A stretch of DNA of 64,000 nt from Halichoerus grypus. Its lineage: Eukaryota > Chordata > Mammalia > Carnivora > Phocidae. The stretch is from positions 105,246,389 through 105,310,388 of the forward strand of contig NC_135716.1 in the NCBI RefSeq assembly GCF_964656455.1, written 5' to 3'. A program made the position numbers and the translations under genes. The notes below the pieces were generated by a model. It ran no database searches and was not told where the DNA came from. It worked only from the letters and a program-made list of their open reading frames with translations. Below, one piece after another: positions 13,201 to 25,200 of this stretch. Position 1 is the first letter of the stretch, and each line of letters begins with the position of its first letter.

Positions 13201-16200
13201 CTTCTGTTATCTAGTTATATGTATGTGAACCATTTATAAATTGCACTCTGCTTAAAAGCAGTGAGACTTTGTGAGGTTGAAACCATTTTTCAAAGCAATC
13301 ATAAAATCTCTGTGACCCATATAAATGTAAAATGTACCCAATTGCAGTAAAATCCATTTAAAACCTTTTTCTAATGCTGTTTTCCCCCCCAGAATGCTAA
13401 CATTGCCCTATCATGAGATAAGCAGTCATGGGAAATGATAGAACTCACTAGGGTGAATAAGTAATTCACAATTAGGAAATCTACCAATTTAAATAATTAA
13501 TGAATTGGAGACCCCGTTATCACATGACCGGTTATTTTAACAATTTAGGAATACCACACGTCATGTAATACTGTAGAGCCTTGTACTAAACACGAAGTCA
13601 ATCTGCCTTAGAGCAGAAATCCAAGATTATAATGGAGCCATACAAAGGAATCCCAAAATTATAATGGACTTCTGCTTTTATGAAGGTTCAGTTCTTGGTT
13701 AGCCTATGGGTCTGCAGTGAATCAGTTTAAAAACACTTTCTTCCAACTTGCCTCTCAGGCTGTTGGGGAATGTGGTCTGGTTTTCATCACCACAACTCTA
13801 CTAATTCAGTATAATTCCTGATAGTTAATTGTCTCTTTCTTTTTGACTCTCTTCTCTAGGTATTCATTACGTAAAACTTTTCTTGTTTTCTGCTTTCTCT
13901 CCGATCCTCTCTGTTATAAACAAGCCATGATATAGTAGTATTTGTGAAATGAATAACCAGTTGTCCTAATGCCATTTTTTGAATAGTTTATTTTATCTCT
14001 GCTGCTTCAGAAGCCTCTTTATTGTATGCCAAACATCTATCAGTAAATCAAACTACTTCTAGTTTATTCTTCCATTACTCAATTAATGTGTCAGTTGAAA
14101 CTACTGTAGCTTTATAATAGGTTATGAATTTTGATAGAGCATGATTCCCCTTCTGGCCTCCTTTTCTAGGAATTCTTGCCTCTTTGTTGTATATCTATTC
14201 TTCTAGATAAACTTTAGAAATGATTGTCAGATTCCATTGAAAATCCTATTGGGGTTGTGATTGGAATTGCAATGAAATTTTAGATTAATTTTGGAAATAA
14301 TCAACATCTTTGCAATAGTGAGTCTTTCTATCCAGGAATATATTGGATATTCCATTGATTAAAATCTGGTGGTTTTCTTCATGTCTTCATATAGGTTTAT
14401 ATATTTTTTGTTACTTTGTTTCTATGTATTTTATAGATTTCTATAAAACTATAGATTCACAATAGTTTGTGAATGGGATTATTTTTCTTACATTTTCTAA
14501 ATTTGTTGGTGTATAGGAAAGTTATTGATATTTGAATGTTTATCTTGAATTTAGCCATCTAGTTTGCCAGTTGATTATTGGGATTTTCTAGATAAACGCC
14601 ATATTTTATGCAAATAATGACAAGGTTCAAAGCCCTCATTTTTTTCTTGTTTCATTGCATTGATTACTTCTCCCAGAAAAAGTGGACTGGTAGTGGTGCT
14701 GTGGCAAGCCTTCTTGTCTTGTTCCTAAATTTGATGGGAATGCTTCTGATATTCATTGTTGTGTCATGTTTGTTGTATTTTTTTGGTGGGTATCTCTTAC
14801 GGTGTTTAGGAAATGATCTTTTCTTAACTTTACAGAGTTCATTACATGAACATGTGCTGAATTTCATCTGAGGTCTTTTTTTTTTTTTTTTTTTTAAAGA
14901 TTTTATTTATTTATTTGAGAGAGAGAATGAAAGAGAGCACAAGAGAGGGGAAGGTCAGAGGGAGAAGCGGACTCCCCGCTGAGCAGGGAGCCCAATGCGG
15001 GACTCGATCCTGGGACTCCAGGATCATGACCTGAGCCGAAGGCAGTCGCTTAACCAACTGAGCCACCCAGGCGCCCTTATCTGAGGTCTTTTAGGCAGCA
15101 ATTGAGATAATATTTTACCATTACTTTTATAGACTTCAGAATGGCAAACAATCCTCACTTTATTGGGATAAACCTTGCTTGGCTATGTTTCATAGTTCTC
15201 TTAATGGGCAGTTGATTTGACTTTCTGTATCTATATTTGTAATTGATTTTGGTCTATGGTTGTGGGATTGTGTGCGTGTTGTGCGTGTGTGTGTGCATGC
15301 ATGCCTAGTTTTGGTTTCAGTGTTATTCTAATCTCATAGAATGAACTCTAGAAGAGCTTAAATAAATAAGAAGTTTTAAAGTTAAGGGGCGCCTGGGTGG
15401 CTCAGATGGTTGGGCATCTGCCTTCGGCTCAGGTCATGATCCCAGGTTTCTGGGATCGAGTCCCGCATCGGGCTCCCTGCTAGGTGGGGAGCCTGCTTCT
15501 CCCTCTGCCTCTGCCTCTCTCTCTCTGTCTCTCTCTGACTCTCATGAATAAATAAATAAAACATTAAAAAAAAAAGAAATTTTAAAGTTAAAAAAAAATT
15601 TTTAATTGTATAATAGAACTCATCCACATAATAACTGTCTGAACCTTTAGGGATAGAAATATTTGACTAATTAAAAAAATTCTTCTACCATTATTACTCT
15701 CCAGAATTACTACTACTTCTTTGGTGAAGTTTTTAATTCTAGATTTTTCCATAAATTCATCCATTTCATTTAGATTTTAAAATATTTTTGGCTTACTTAA
15801 AGTTGTATGTAGCATTTTCATATAGTTTTGAAGAGTATCTTCTATTATCAGCTGCTGTGTCACCCTTTTCATTTCTAGTACTGTTTGTGTTCTTTCTTTT
15901 TATCTTGTGGTTGGACTTGCCAAAAACTCAGTCGATTTCATTGGCCTTTTATAGACTTCATTTTTGACTTACTAGTTTGTTAATTTCTACCTTTATTTTT
16001 AACCAGTCTTCCTTTCTGTTTTCCTGGGTTATATTTTGTTGGTGTAAACACCTCTTGAATTAAATGATGACTTCAATACTTTAAGTCTTTTTTTTTTTTT
16101 TTTAAAGATTTTATTTATTTATGTGAGAGAGAGAGACAGAGACAGTGACAAAGATAGTGAGAAAGAGCACAGGTGGGGAGGAGAGGGAGAAGCAGACTCC

Positions 16201-19200
16201 CTGCTGAGCAAGGAGCCCAATGCAGGGCTCCATCCCAGGGCCCTGTGATCATGACCTGAGCGGAAGGCAGACGCTTGACCGACTGAGCCACCCAGGGCCC
16301 CTAAGTCTTTTTTTTTTTTTTAAAGGAAATGCTTTTTAAATGATAAAAGCTTCTTTTGAATAGTACCTTGATTGCATCACATGTGTTTTGATATGAAATG
16401 TCTTCATTGTGCAATTTAAATTTTGATTTCATGTTTAGCCCCAGGGTTATTTAGAAGAGTAGTTTTATAAATATCTAGGTGGATCATTTTTTCCTAGCTT
16501 TTTGTTGTTTATTTTTAGTTTTGTTGTGTTTTGGATAAATAATATAACCTGTATCTTATATAATTATTTCTTTTCGGAAATTATTGAGAGGTAGTTTATA
16601 GTCTAGTACTTATTTTATTGGGGTAAAGATTCCTATATATCTGTTATATCAAATTTCTTAATTCTTTTTGTTCTTTTTGACACTTGTATTCTTAAAATAA
16701 TGTATGTTCCATGATTTATTCTCCTAATGATGGATATTTAGCTTGCTTAATTTTTTTTTTTTTTGGTCCAGCACAAAAACCCCACAACTTCTCGTAGACA
16801 TTCTTATACATATATCTTTGGGTAAAAGGGGAGTATTTCTGTAGGATAGATTCCCAGAATGAACAGCCACACATACATACTCACATACCAGACTGATTCT
16901 ATACATTCACAGACTTAATCTTATACATAATAAATAATAACACATCCTTAATTTGTTTACATCACCGTTATTTGGGATTTTGATTTGTTAGTCAAAGCCA
17001 GTCCGAATTGACCATATGCCAAATAATATAATATTGCATCAACATGCTTTTGTTTGTCTTCTACCCACCTACTTTGTCCAGGTCTGAGTTCTGTTAGTTT
17101 AGTCTAGGATTCCAGATTTTTTAAAAAGTATGTAGTATCTTTGAAGAATTGTATTTGACATTTTCAGTGATTTTTGATATTACCAGTGATCATCTTGACT
17201 TCCCCGTGTTTGACTGGTCTCTTGCATACCACCTGCTCTTTCAGCATAACTTCGCCATTCTTCGTCCTCGTTTTGATTCATCTCTTGATTGGCTAAATTA
17301 TTTCTTTAACTTTTTTCAAGATGATCATGTGTGCTTGTGTGTACATTTATGTGGCTTTTGCATATGAGTGGCATCTCTGATGATATTTATTTATTTTTTA
17401 TTACCGTAAGAAAGTTTGTTTCTTTGCCATGCCACTGTCTTTCCATTCCTTCTCTCCTGAGGAAGTAATTCTTCTTCATTTTCTTTTTGTGAAATTTCAG
17501 GTAAAATTTATAAGCATTCTCAGCAACCTTTGATTACATATGAAAAATATAATGTGACAGACTATCCAAGGAACGTGGGAGGATCCCGTTCTTTTTTCCT
17601 TCTGAAGGCTCATGGTAAGTTATGTGTGTACTTTGTGCAATAAATTTACCTGATGACTCAGTGCTGGCTGGATTAGGAATGGCGGTGGGCATAATTTACC
17701 AAATGTTCATCAGTCTTCTGTATTTAAATATTAACATTTGCAGGTAGCAATGTTTATCTTAATGTTTTCTCCTTTTTATTAAAAATGGAAAGTAGGGATA
17801 AGTCATTGGTTTTAACCCTGGCTGTACATTAAAATCACTAATGGAGCTTTTAAGACACCTATAATTTTTAAAGAGTGCCCTAGTTATTTCTTTTTTTCTT
17901 TTTTTAAATTTTTTTATTGTTATGTTAATCCCCATACATTACATCATTAGTTTTAGATATAGTGTTCCATGATTCATTGTTTGTGCATAACACCCAGTGC
18001 TCCATGCAGAACGTGCCCTCCTCAATACCCATCACCAGGCTAACCCATCCTCCCACCCCCTCCCCTCTAGAACCCTCAGTTTGTTTTTCAGAGTCCATCG
18101 TCTCTCATGGTTCTTCTCCCCCTCCGATTTCCCCCCCTTCATTCTTCCCCTCCTGCTACATTCTTCTTCTTTTTTTCTTTCTTAACATATATTGCATTAT
18201 TTGTTTCAGAGGTACAGATCTGAGATTCAACAGTCTTGCACAATTCACAGCGCTTACCAGAACACATACCCTCCCCAGTGTCCATCACCCAGTCACCCCA
18301 TCCCTCCCACCCCACCCCCCACTCCAGCAACCCTCAGTTTGTTTCCTGAGATTAAGAATTCCTCATATCAGTGAGGTCATATGATACATGTCTTTCTCTG
18401 TTTGACTTATTTCGCTCAGCATAATACCCTCCAGTTCCATCCACGTCGTTGCAAATGGAGTGCCCTAGTTATTTCTAACTGTAGCCAGAGTTGAGTATCT
18501 GGGTTAATCAATTTAATTTTTGTGAGACCTTAATTAGGCCATTTATTAAAATAAAGGCTTATAATAGAAGAGTGCTTTGTGATTTTGATTGTTTAGCAGT
18601 AGTTTGGTTTCAAAGATACAGTTTTGTTGAAGAACTGATCAGTGTGTAAGTAATTGAGGGTGTACAAATTACTCAGTGTTATACATATGATGATTTTAAC
18701 CATGATATGATTAAATCATTAAAATGATGAAATTAACCACGTTGGAAGAGCAATAGCCCCAAAATAAGGTTCTAACATGCTTGGTTCTACAGATGAAAGT
18801 CGATTCCATTTGAAAAGTAGCCCGGTTTATTGTTGAAAAGATGGGATTTAAAAGTAGGGGAATAGTGTAGTGTATACTTGTATGGGGTGGGGAATCTGTC
18901 CTTATTTGGTATATTTCCTTTATATTCCCAGAGTTATTCCTTCCAGTAGAGTTTCAATAAATGTCATCATAGTTAAGCTTGAAAATAATTTTACTATTGG
19001 TAATTTGCTTCTACTGGTAGCTCCAGGGTGACAGTAATTGGATTTCGCATGTAACCTGCCTATTTGTTTTTCACCGTTTTTGGAATGAAAAGTTAGAAGA
19101 TGCTCGCCTACCTGCAGAAGGGCTGTATTAGTGTCATGGTTAAGAGCACAGTTGCTGAAGCCAGGCTGGGTTCGGATCCCAACTTTGTAACCTTAGGCGA

Positions 19201-22200
19201 GTTACTTAACTTCTCTCTTCCTTAGTTTCCCTATCCAGCAAAACCCGAATAATAATTGTAACTACTGAATGGGATTGTTATAAAGATCAATTAGAGTAAT
19301 ACATGTAAAGCACTCGGAGACAGTGCCTGGCACACGGTAGGAGTGACGGAAGTGTTAGCTGTTAGAAGTAGTAATGGTGGCGATAAAAGCTATGATATGC
19401 AGGATGTTTTTAGGTTATGCTTACGTTCATTGAATGTATTTCCTTAGTTGTTTTCCATGTTCTGAGCATTTGGCATGGCCCTTTAAGAAACAGCGTGGTT
19501 TGTGTTTTCAACCCTTTTATTTTCTCACCTGCAGGTGCCTTAATGTTTGTGGCATGGATGACTACCGTGAGCATAGGTGTGCTCATTGCTCGGTTCTTCA
19601 AATCTGTTTGGTCAAAGGCTTTCTTTGGTCAAGCAGCTTGGTTTCAGGTAGGTGGGAGAAAAAGTTTAATGCAATTTCCATATTATTTGAACACTGCAAC
19701 ATGAAAACATACATAGTATGTGGGTTTCTTTTCCTTTTCTTTCTTTCTTTTTTTTTTTTGTGGTTATAGTTGTTGTAGTTGTGGAATCCTAATAATTCCT
19801 TCATTTTGCTCTTTGGTTTCCTAACCAATTGAGAAGAGACATAAGATACTTGATGGTGGTCAAAATAGAGACAGCTTTATGAGGGTCAGGCTGGATTGGA
19901 GAATGTCTCAGGACCGTGTGCATCCCTTTGCAACATAGACTTTGGGACCCAAAAGATCCTGACTTACGTGTCTGTTGGACGAGGGTAGAGCCTGGAAGAG
20001 CATTCATTCACTGCTCTCACTGAGTACAGATAGGTCAAGGCGGATGGGAGAGCCGAAGAAAGAAGTAGCGAGGGTTAATGCATTTCCGAACAGGGGTCTG
20101 TCCTCTGGTTGATGCCAATGAATGTTAGACTGTCCCTAACTCACTACTCAAGATAATCTATCTACTCTGTAGGTGGGAAGAGGAGCTAGAAGTGTTTTTT
20201 TTCATGCTGCCCCTTTGCATGGGATGAGGAGGCAGACTCTTCATAGAAAGACAAGAGTCAATAAGCACGCCTCAAAACAAAGCAAAACAACCTTCTCTTT
20301 CACATGTCACGGAGTATAGATGTTGCATGTATAGTGGAAGATCAATGAGTCTGTGTTGAGATAGCATGTATATGTCTGCTTTTGAGAAAATACTGTTTAT
20401 TGAAACAGTTTGAACTTTATAAGGAGTATTCTTGAAACTTTATGTACATATAAGTTTGTAGCCTTTAAGACTTACCTTATCTAACCTGGTTTCTCACTAT
20501 TGGCTGACAGGGTCAGTCTGTTTTATATGTTCTCACTACTGCTATGCACCTTGCTCGCCTCTGTCTCTGCCTTTGATTTCACTCTCTCGCTTTCTCTCCC
20601 ATCTGCTCGTATGGATATTCCCAATTGGAAAATTCTTTCTGTCTCTACTTTACCAATTCGGTTCTCTACTGCCTTTGAAACTCTGCTGTCTCTATATGTA
20701 GTGCGATATATAGAGTGATTACGTGTCCTCCTTTCCCTGAGATAGTTTTTGTTTGCACCATTTATCCTGACATACTCAATTAACAGTGTCATTCCACTCG
20801 CATGATTTAGACAATGAATGACATTTCATATATGTTTCATCTCCTCACTTGTATGCGACGCTTCTCGGGAGACAGTATTTTCTGTCTGATGGTATCTGGT
20901 ACAGCACTGTGCTTGGCGGTGGAACTTAATAAAGGAAGGAAAGGAAGGACTTTTGGCAAGTAGGTATGCTCTGTGTGTGAAATAGCCATTAATGCTGCCC
21001 TGTGCAGGTGAAGTCTTGGCAAATGCTTTTGAATGACGAGGATGGCAGCTTAGAGTTTTCTTTAAGGTCAGTCGTTTACTAAGTTTTTTTTTTTTTTTAA
21101 CTCACAGCAAATGGTGATTAGATGTCCATCGAATGCCTGCCTTCAGTGAATCCCACCCCTCAGTCTTCCTGCCACAGTAACGCCAAGTCCTTCCTCTTAG
21201 CTGGTTAATTGTATTCTCATGGTTACATTTCACCCCTGCAGGTGCATCGGATGCTCATGCTCACGACCACCGCCCTTACCTGCATTGCTTTTGTTCTGCC
21301 TTTTGTTTACAGAGGAGGCTGGAGTTGGGTAGGTATCTCTCAAACAGGATGTTTTTATATAAATTCATTTTGATGTCAAAGGAGGTTGCTGTTTCATTCT
21401 CAAATGAGAGGTTAAAAGATATTTCTGCGTACATCTCTCTTTCCTTTTTTTAATCATCTGGCAACTGTTCCATATGGCTGGGGGATCAGGGAATAGAGTG
21501 AGGATGTCATTGCAGATTACTTGATAATGAAATATATTTTTAGGCTGCATCAAATGTTATGGATACTCTACATAGCTTGGGTGAGTTTTCTCACTGTGGA
21601 GCAGTGAAAATTCACAGTGTGCTATCTAAGGAACGTGAACCTTGTAAGTGGTTTTCTCTAACTAATACTATGATTACCACTAAGCGAATGTTAGAGCGAA
21701 GATATTTACTGGTATGCTCACCAGTGATTCTTCAGCACCCAGAGCAGCTTCTGGTATATAGTAGGTCCTCAGTAAATATTGAATGAATGAATAAGGCTTA
21801 CCAAGAATAAGTAATATACCTAAGGTCAGATCTGTGCTTCCATGACATTTCTCCAATTTCATAGCCAGTCAGAATTTGAATTTAAACTTTGATATTTCCA
21901 TTCCGGTTGTTGCTATAAGGGCAAGATTGATGAATCTTGGGTCTAGGAAACCTCCCTCCTGCTTTTTAGGTAGTTTCTAAATTGGTCAACCTATTTTTTT
22001 TAAAGGAAATGATGAAGATTTTCTGATATGAACCTAGACATCAGAACCTTATTTTATGCAGGTATTTGGGACAAGGATAATGCTTATTTTGTGAGCTTTG
22101 TAGTTTGTAGTCTTTGCCGTTTATGAATTGGATCATATAAAGGGGAGACTATAGTAGCCATGTCACAGGCTTTTTGAGAATTGAGAGTTAATTAGCTGAA

Positions 22201-25200
22201 AGCACTTAGGATAGTTTCGTGCACATTCTAAGCACATGTAGGAATTTCATTGCTGCTGTTACTGTCGTTTTATGAAATAGAGGCCCTTTCCCTCTCCATG
22301 GTCCTGGTTATAATTTTATCCGTCTATAACCGAGTCCATAGCTTGAGCGTGTTTTTGTAATGTTCTTTTGTCAGCTTACTGTTCTTCTTGACCAAAGCAT
22401 CCCATCATGGCTTAGAAACCATTATACCCTTGTTCTGGATCACAGATTTTAGAGCCTACCCAAGCATGGCAGTCAGTGACAACAGACTGTAATATTCCCC
22501 CACCTAAACATGTCACAGGTTAGAACATCTCCTTAGTCTCTCTCTTAAGTTTTTAAGTGGAATAATTGTGCTAAGCGGTCTAACCGTCTGCTGTTTTGAG
22601 CAGGCATGTAGCATCTCTAAGAGAGGAGTGGAGCTGACAGTGTTGCGATACTTTGTTGATGTTTTTTCTCAGGTTATCCCTCCATTCTGAACAGAGGAGC
22701 TAAGATTTTAATGCAGTGGCTATACGGGTTATTCATTTAATCCACACTTGTTGAGTGATTAAGGCTCTGTTAAGCATTGGAGTTACAGGGAATCATATAG
22801 AACCTTCAGCTCAGGGAAACACAGAGTTCTAAACAAAATTACCATACATTGGGGTGATTGCTCTTGACATGGGGATACTAACTAGTCCTAGGTGGGCTCT
22901 ACTGGAGTTGGTGATCATCTAACATCCCGATGGGGGAGAGGCAGCACCCTACATGGATTCCACCACAACCATTTACACACTGTATGTCGTTGGACAGACT
23001 GCTTGTTATCTCTAAGCCTCAGTTCCCCATGAAAGTGGGGTATTGATAACTGTCAAGCATTGTAGTGAGCATCGGTAATAATGTATATAAAGTACATGCC
23101 TGGAATACAGTAGGTGCTCAGTGAAGGGTGCCTGTTCTTATTAGTAAATGTTTTAAGCTACAGAAAAATGCTAGGAATACATCATCTGTGTGTATTATTT
23201 TTAACTTGAGGATTTACATTGATGGGTGAGATCGAGACCATTAAAATCATGTAACTTTGTTCAGTATGCAGGTTATCACCCATATCTTGGTTGTATAGTG
23301 ATGATTTTAGCAGTTCTTCAGCCTCTTTTGGCAGCCTTCAGGCCAACTTTACATGACCCAAGGTACTTAGAGCTTTTATATATAAATGGTCTTAATGTGG
23401 ATATCATTATTTGGCAAACTAATTCCTTTTTTTTTTAATTATTATGTTATGTTAATCACCATACATTACATCATTAGTTTTTGATGTAGTGTTCCATGAT
23501 TCACTGTTTGTGTATAACACCCAGTGCTCCATGCAGTACGTGCCCTCTTTAATACCCATCACCAGGCTAACCCATTCCCCCACCCCCCTCCCCTCTAGAA
23601 CCCTCAGTTTGTTTCTCAGAGTCCATAGTCTCTCATGGTTCATCTCCCCCTCCGATTTCCCCCTCTTCATTCTTCCCTTCCTGCTACCTTCTTCTTCTTT
23701 TTTTTTTTTTTTTTTAAAACTAACTCCTTTTTAAGTGAAAACACTTTGCATGTTATAAAATTCAGTGACAAATTACATTTACTTTAAAGGGTTTTAAAAT
23801 GTATTTCAGATACCTAATTCCTAGGCAATAAGGGAAATTTTGTGCTTTTTATTCTCTTGGGAATTAATTGTAGTTCTATCACTTTTGAGAATACTGACTG
23901 GTTCTTTATTTGGTAGAAGGCAAATGTTTAACTGGACTCATTGGAGTATGGGCACAGCTGCTAGAATAATAGCAGGTAAGTAATTGTGATGCCACTTATT
24001 CATATATAATTGCTGGTTGTTTATATTGCAGGTGGTAATTTGGCTTAAATGATTTTTAGATGTATTAGTAATTGGAGTAATTGGTTGTTGAGGAGAGATC
24101 AGTCTTAAACATTGAAATCCAGAAAGTAATTTCTAGAGGTGACTATTTAAGTCATTATTTCAGTTTTACGTTAAAGTTTTTGAAATGGCTTTAAAACTTT
24201 CCTTCTAAGACTTTTTTTTTTTTAGCATTTGCCTTTGCCCACAGAATAAGCTGTGCTAATGGCCAAACGCTCAAGTTGAGGGCCATTTGTGAGTTGGACT
24301 GAGGTGGGCTGTGGGCGTCCCAGCCTTCTGTCTGCAGGTCCTTTCCATGGAGATGGTACCTTCCAGGGAAGGGTGATTTTCAAAAGTCAGGTGTGGTTAT
24401 CCAATATATTTTGATGCTTTGTATAATAAATACATAAACTGACACCTCCTATTCTTACATTTTGATAGTCTTTGGGGGTTCTTTGTGGAAGGAGGAGTCA
24501 ACATCATAGTCAACAATGATTTCCATACTTTTCTCCCTTTCCTACATTGCAGACTTAAAACATTTTGGAAAGTTTGAGTGTCTCTTTTTAAACAATTGAT
24601 AGATCATAATTTAATTTCCCATCTTACCGTTTCTAGTCTTACAATTAAAAAAAGATTAAGTTAATTATTTGGTCTTAAATATTAGTCTAATTCAGCTCAT
24701 AAACTCTTTTACTGTGTTTTACTTGATATAATACACACATAATTACCTCTCTTGAGGGTGACTACATTTGAATATATATATTTTTCTTATAAATGTAGTG
24801 GCAGCAATGTTCCTGGGAATGGATTTACCAGGACTAGATCTTCCTGGCCGATGGAAAACCTATACAATGATTGGATTTGTAGCCTGGCACGTTGGAATGG
24901 AGATTGTTCTGGAGATACATGCCTACCGACTTTCTCGAAAAGGTAACCTGCTCAAACAGCCATGTTATATAGAATCACCTTTATACAAACTCTAGGAATG
25001 TGATTAGTTTCTAGATACTGATGGTTGGCTCTTACAGGATAGCTCACTAAAACTTTCTGTGGTGATTAGTCAGTGTTAGAACTCATGGAAATATTCTGCT
25101 CTTGTTTTTTATACTCATTAGTATTACAATTAATGAGGAAAAAAAGGGAACGATTTTAGGTTTTAGGGAAGAAGTCTTTTTTTATAATGCTGGTCTGACT

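Larger units (their letters stand above)
13990..16720 (-). mobile_element. Old L1 ORF2 body, antisense to FRRS1
   Basis: Reverse L1 ORF2 text is recognisable (for example caacatctttgcaatagtg and ctttctatccaggaatat), interrupted by three SINEs. All frames are broken. Confidence 0.75.
10106..17500 (+). other. FRRS1 intron, 7.4 kb
   Basis: The intron holds two antisense MIRs (11325-11520 and 11650-11860), a MER20-like element (12463-12615), five SINEs and a long antisense L1 body (about 13990-16720). Stretches 10110-11320 and 12620-13950 show nothing recognisable. Confidence 0.6.
17615..21241 (+). other. FRRS1 introns on both sides of the helix-1 exon
   Basis: This span runs from the linker exon to the helix-2 exon and includes the coding exon 19535-19647. 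It holds a young antisense L1 tail (17892-18458) and a sense MIR (19125-19350). The stretch 19700-21240 has a poly-T/CTTT tract near 19740 and otherwise no recognisable element. Confidence 0.6.

Noticed and set aside
17962..18384. 140-codon Ser/Pro-rich ORF on the + strand
   Set aside because: It is the antisense of an L1 3' UTR; the same peptide start recurs at 23489 in the other L1 tail.
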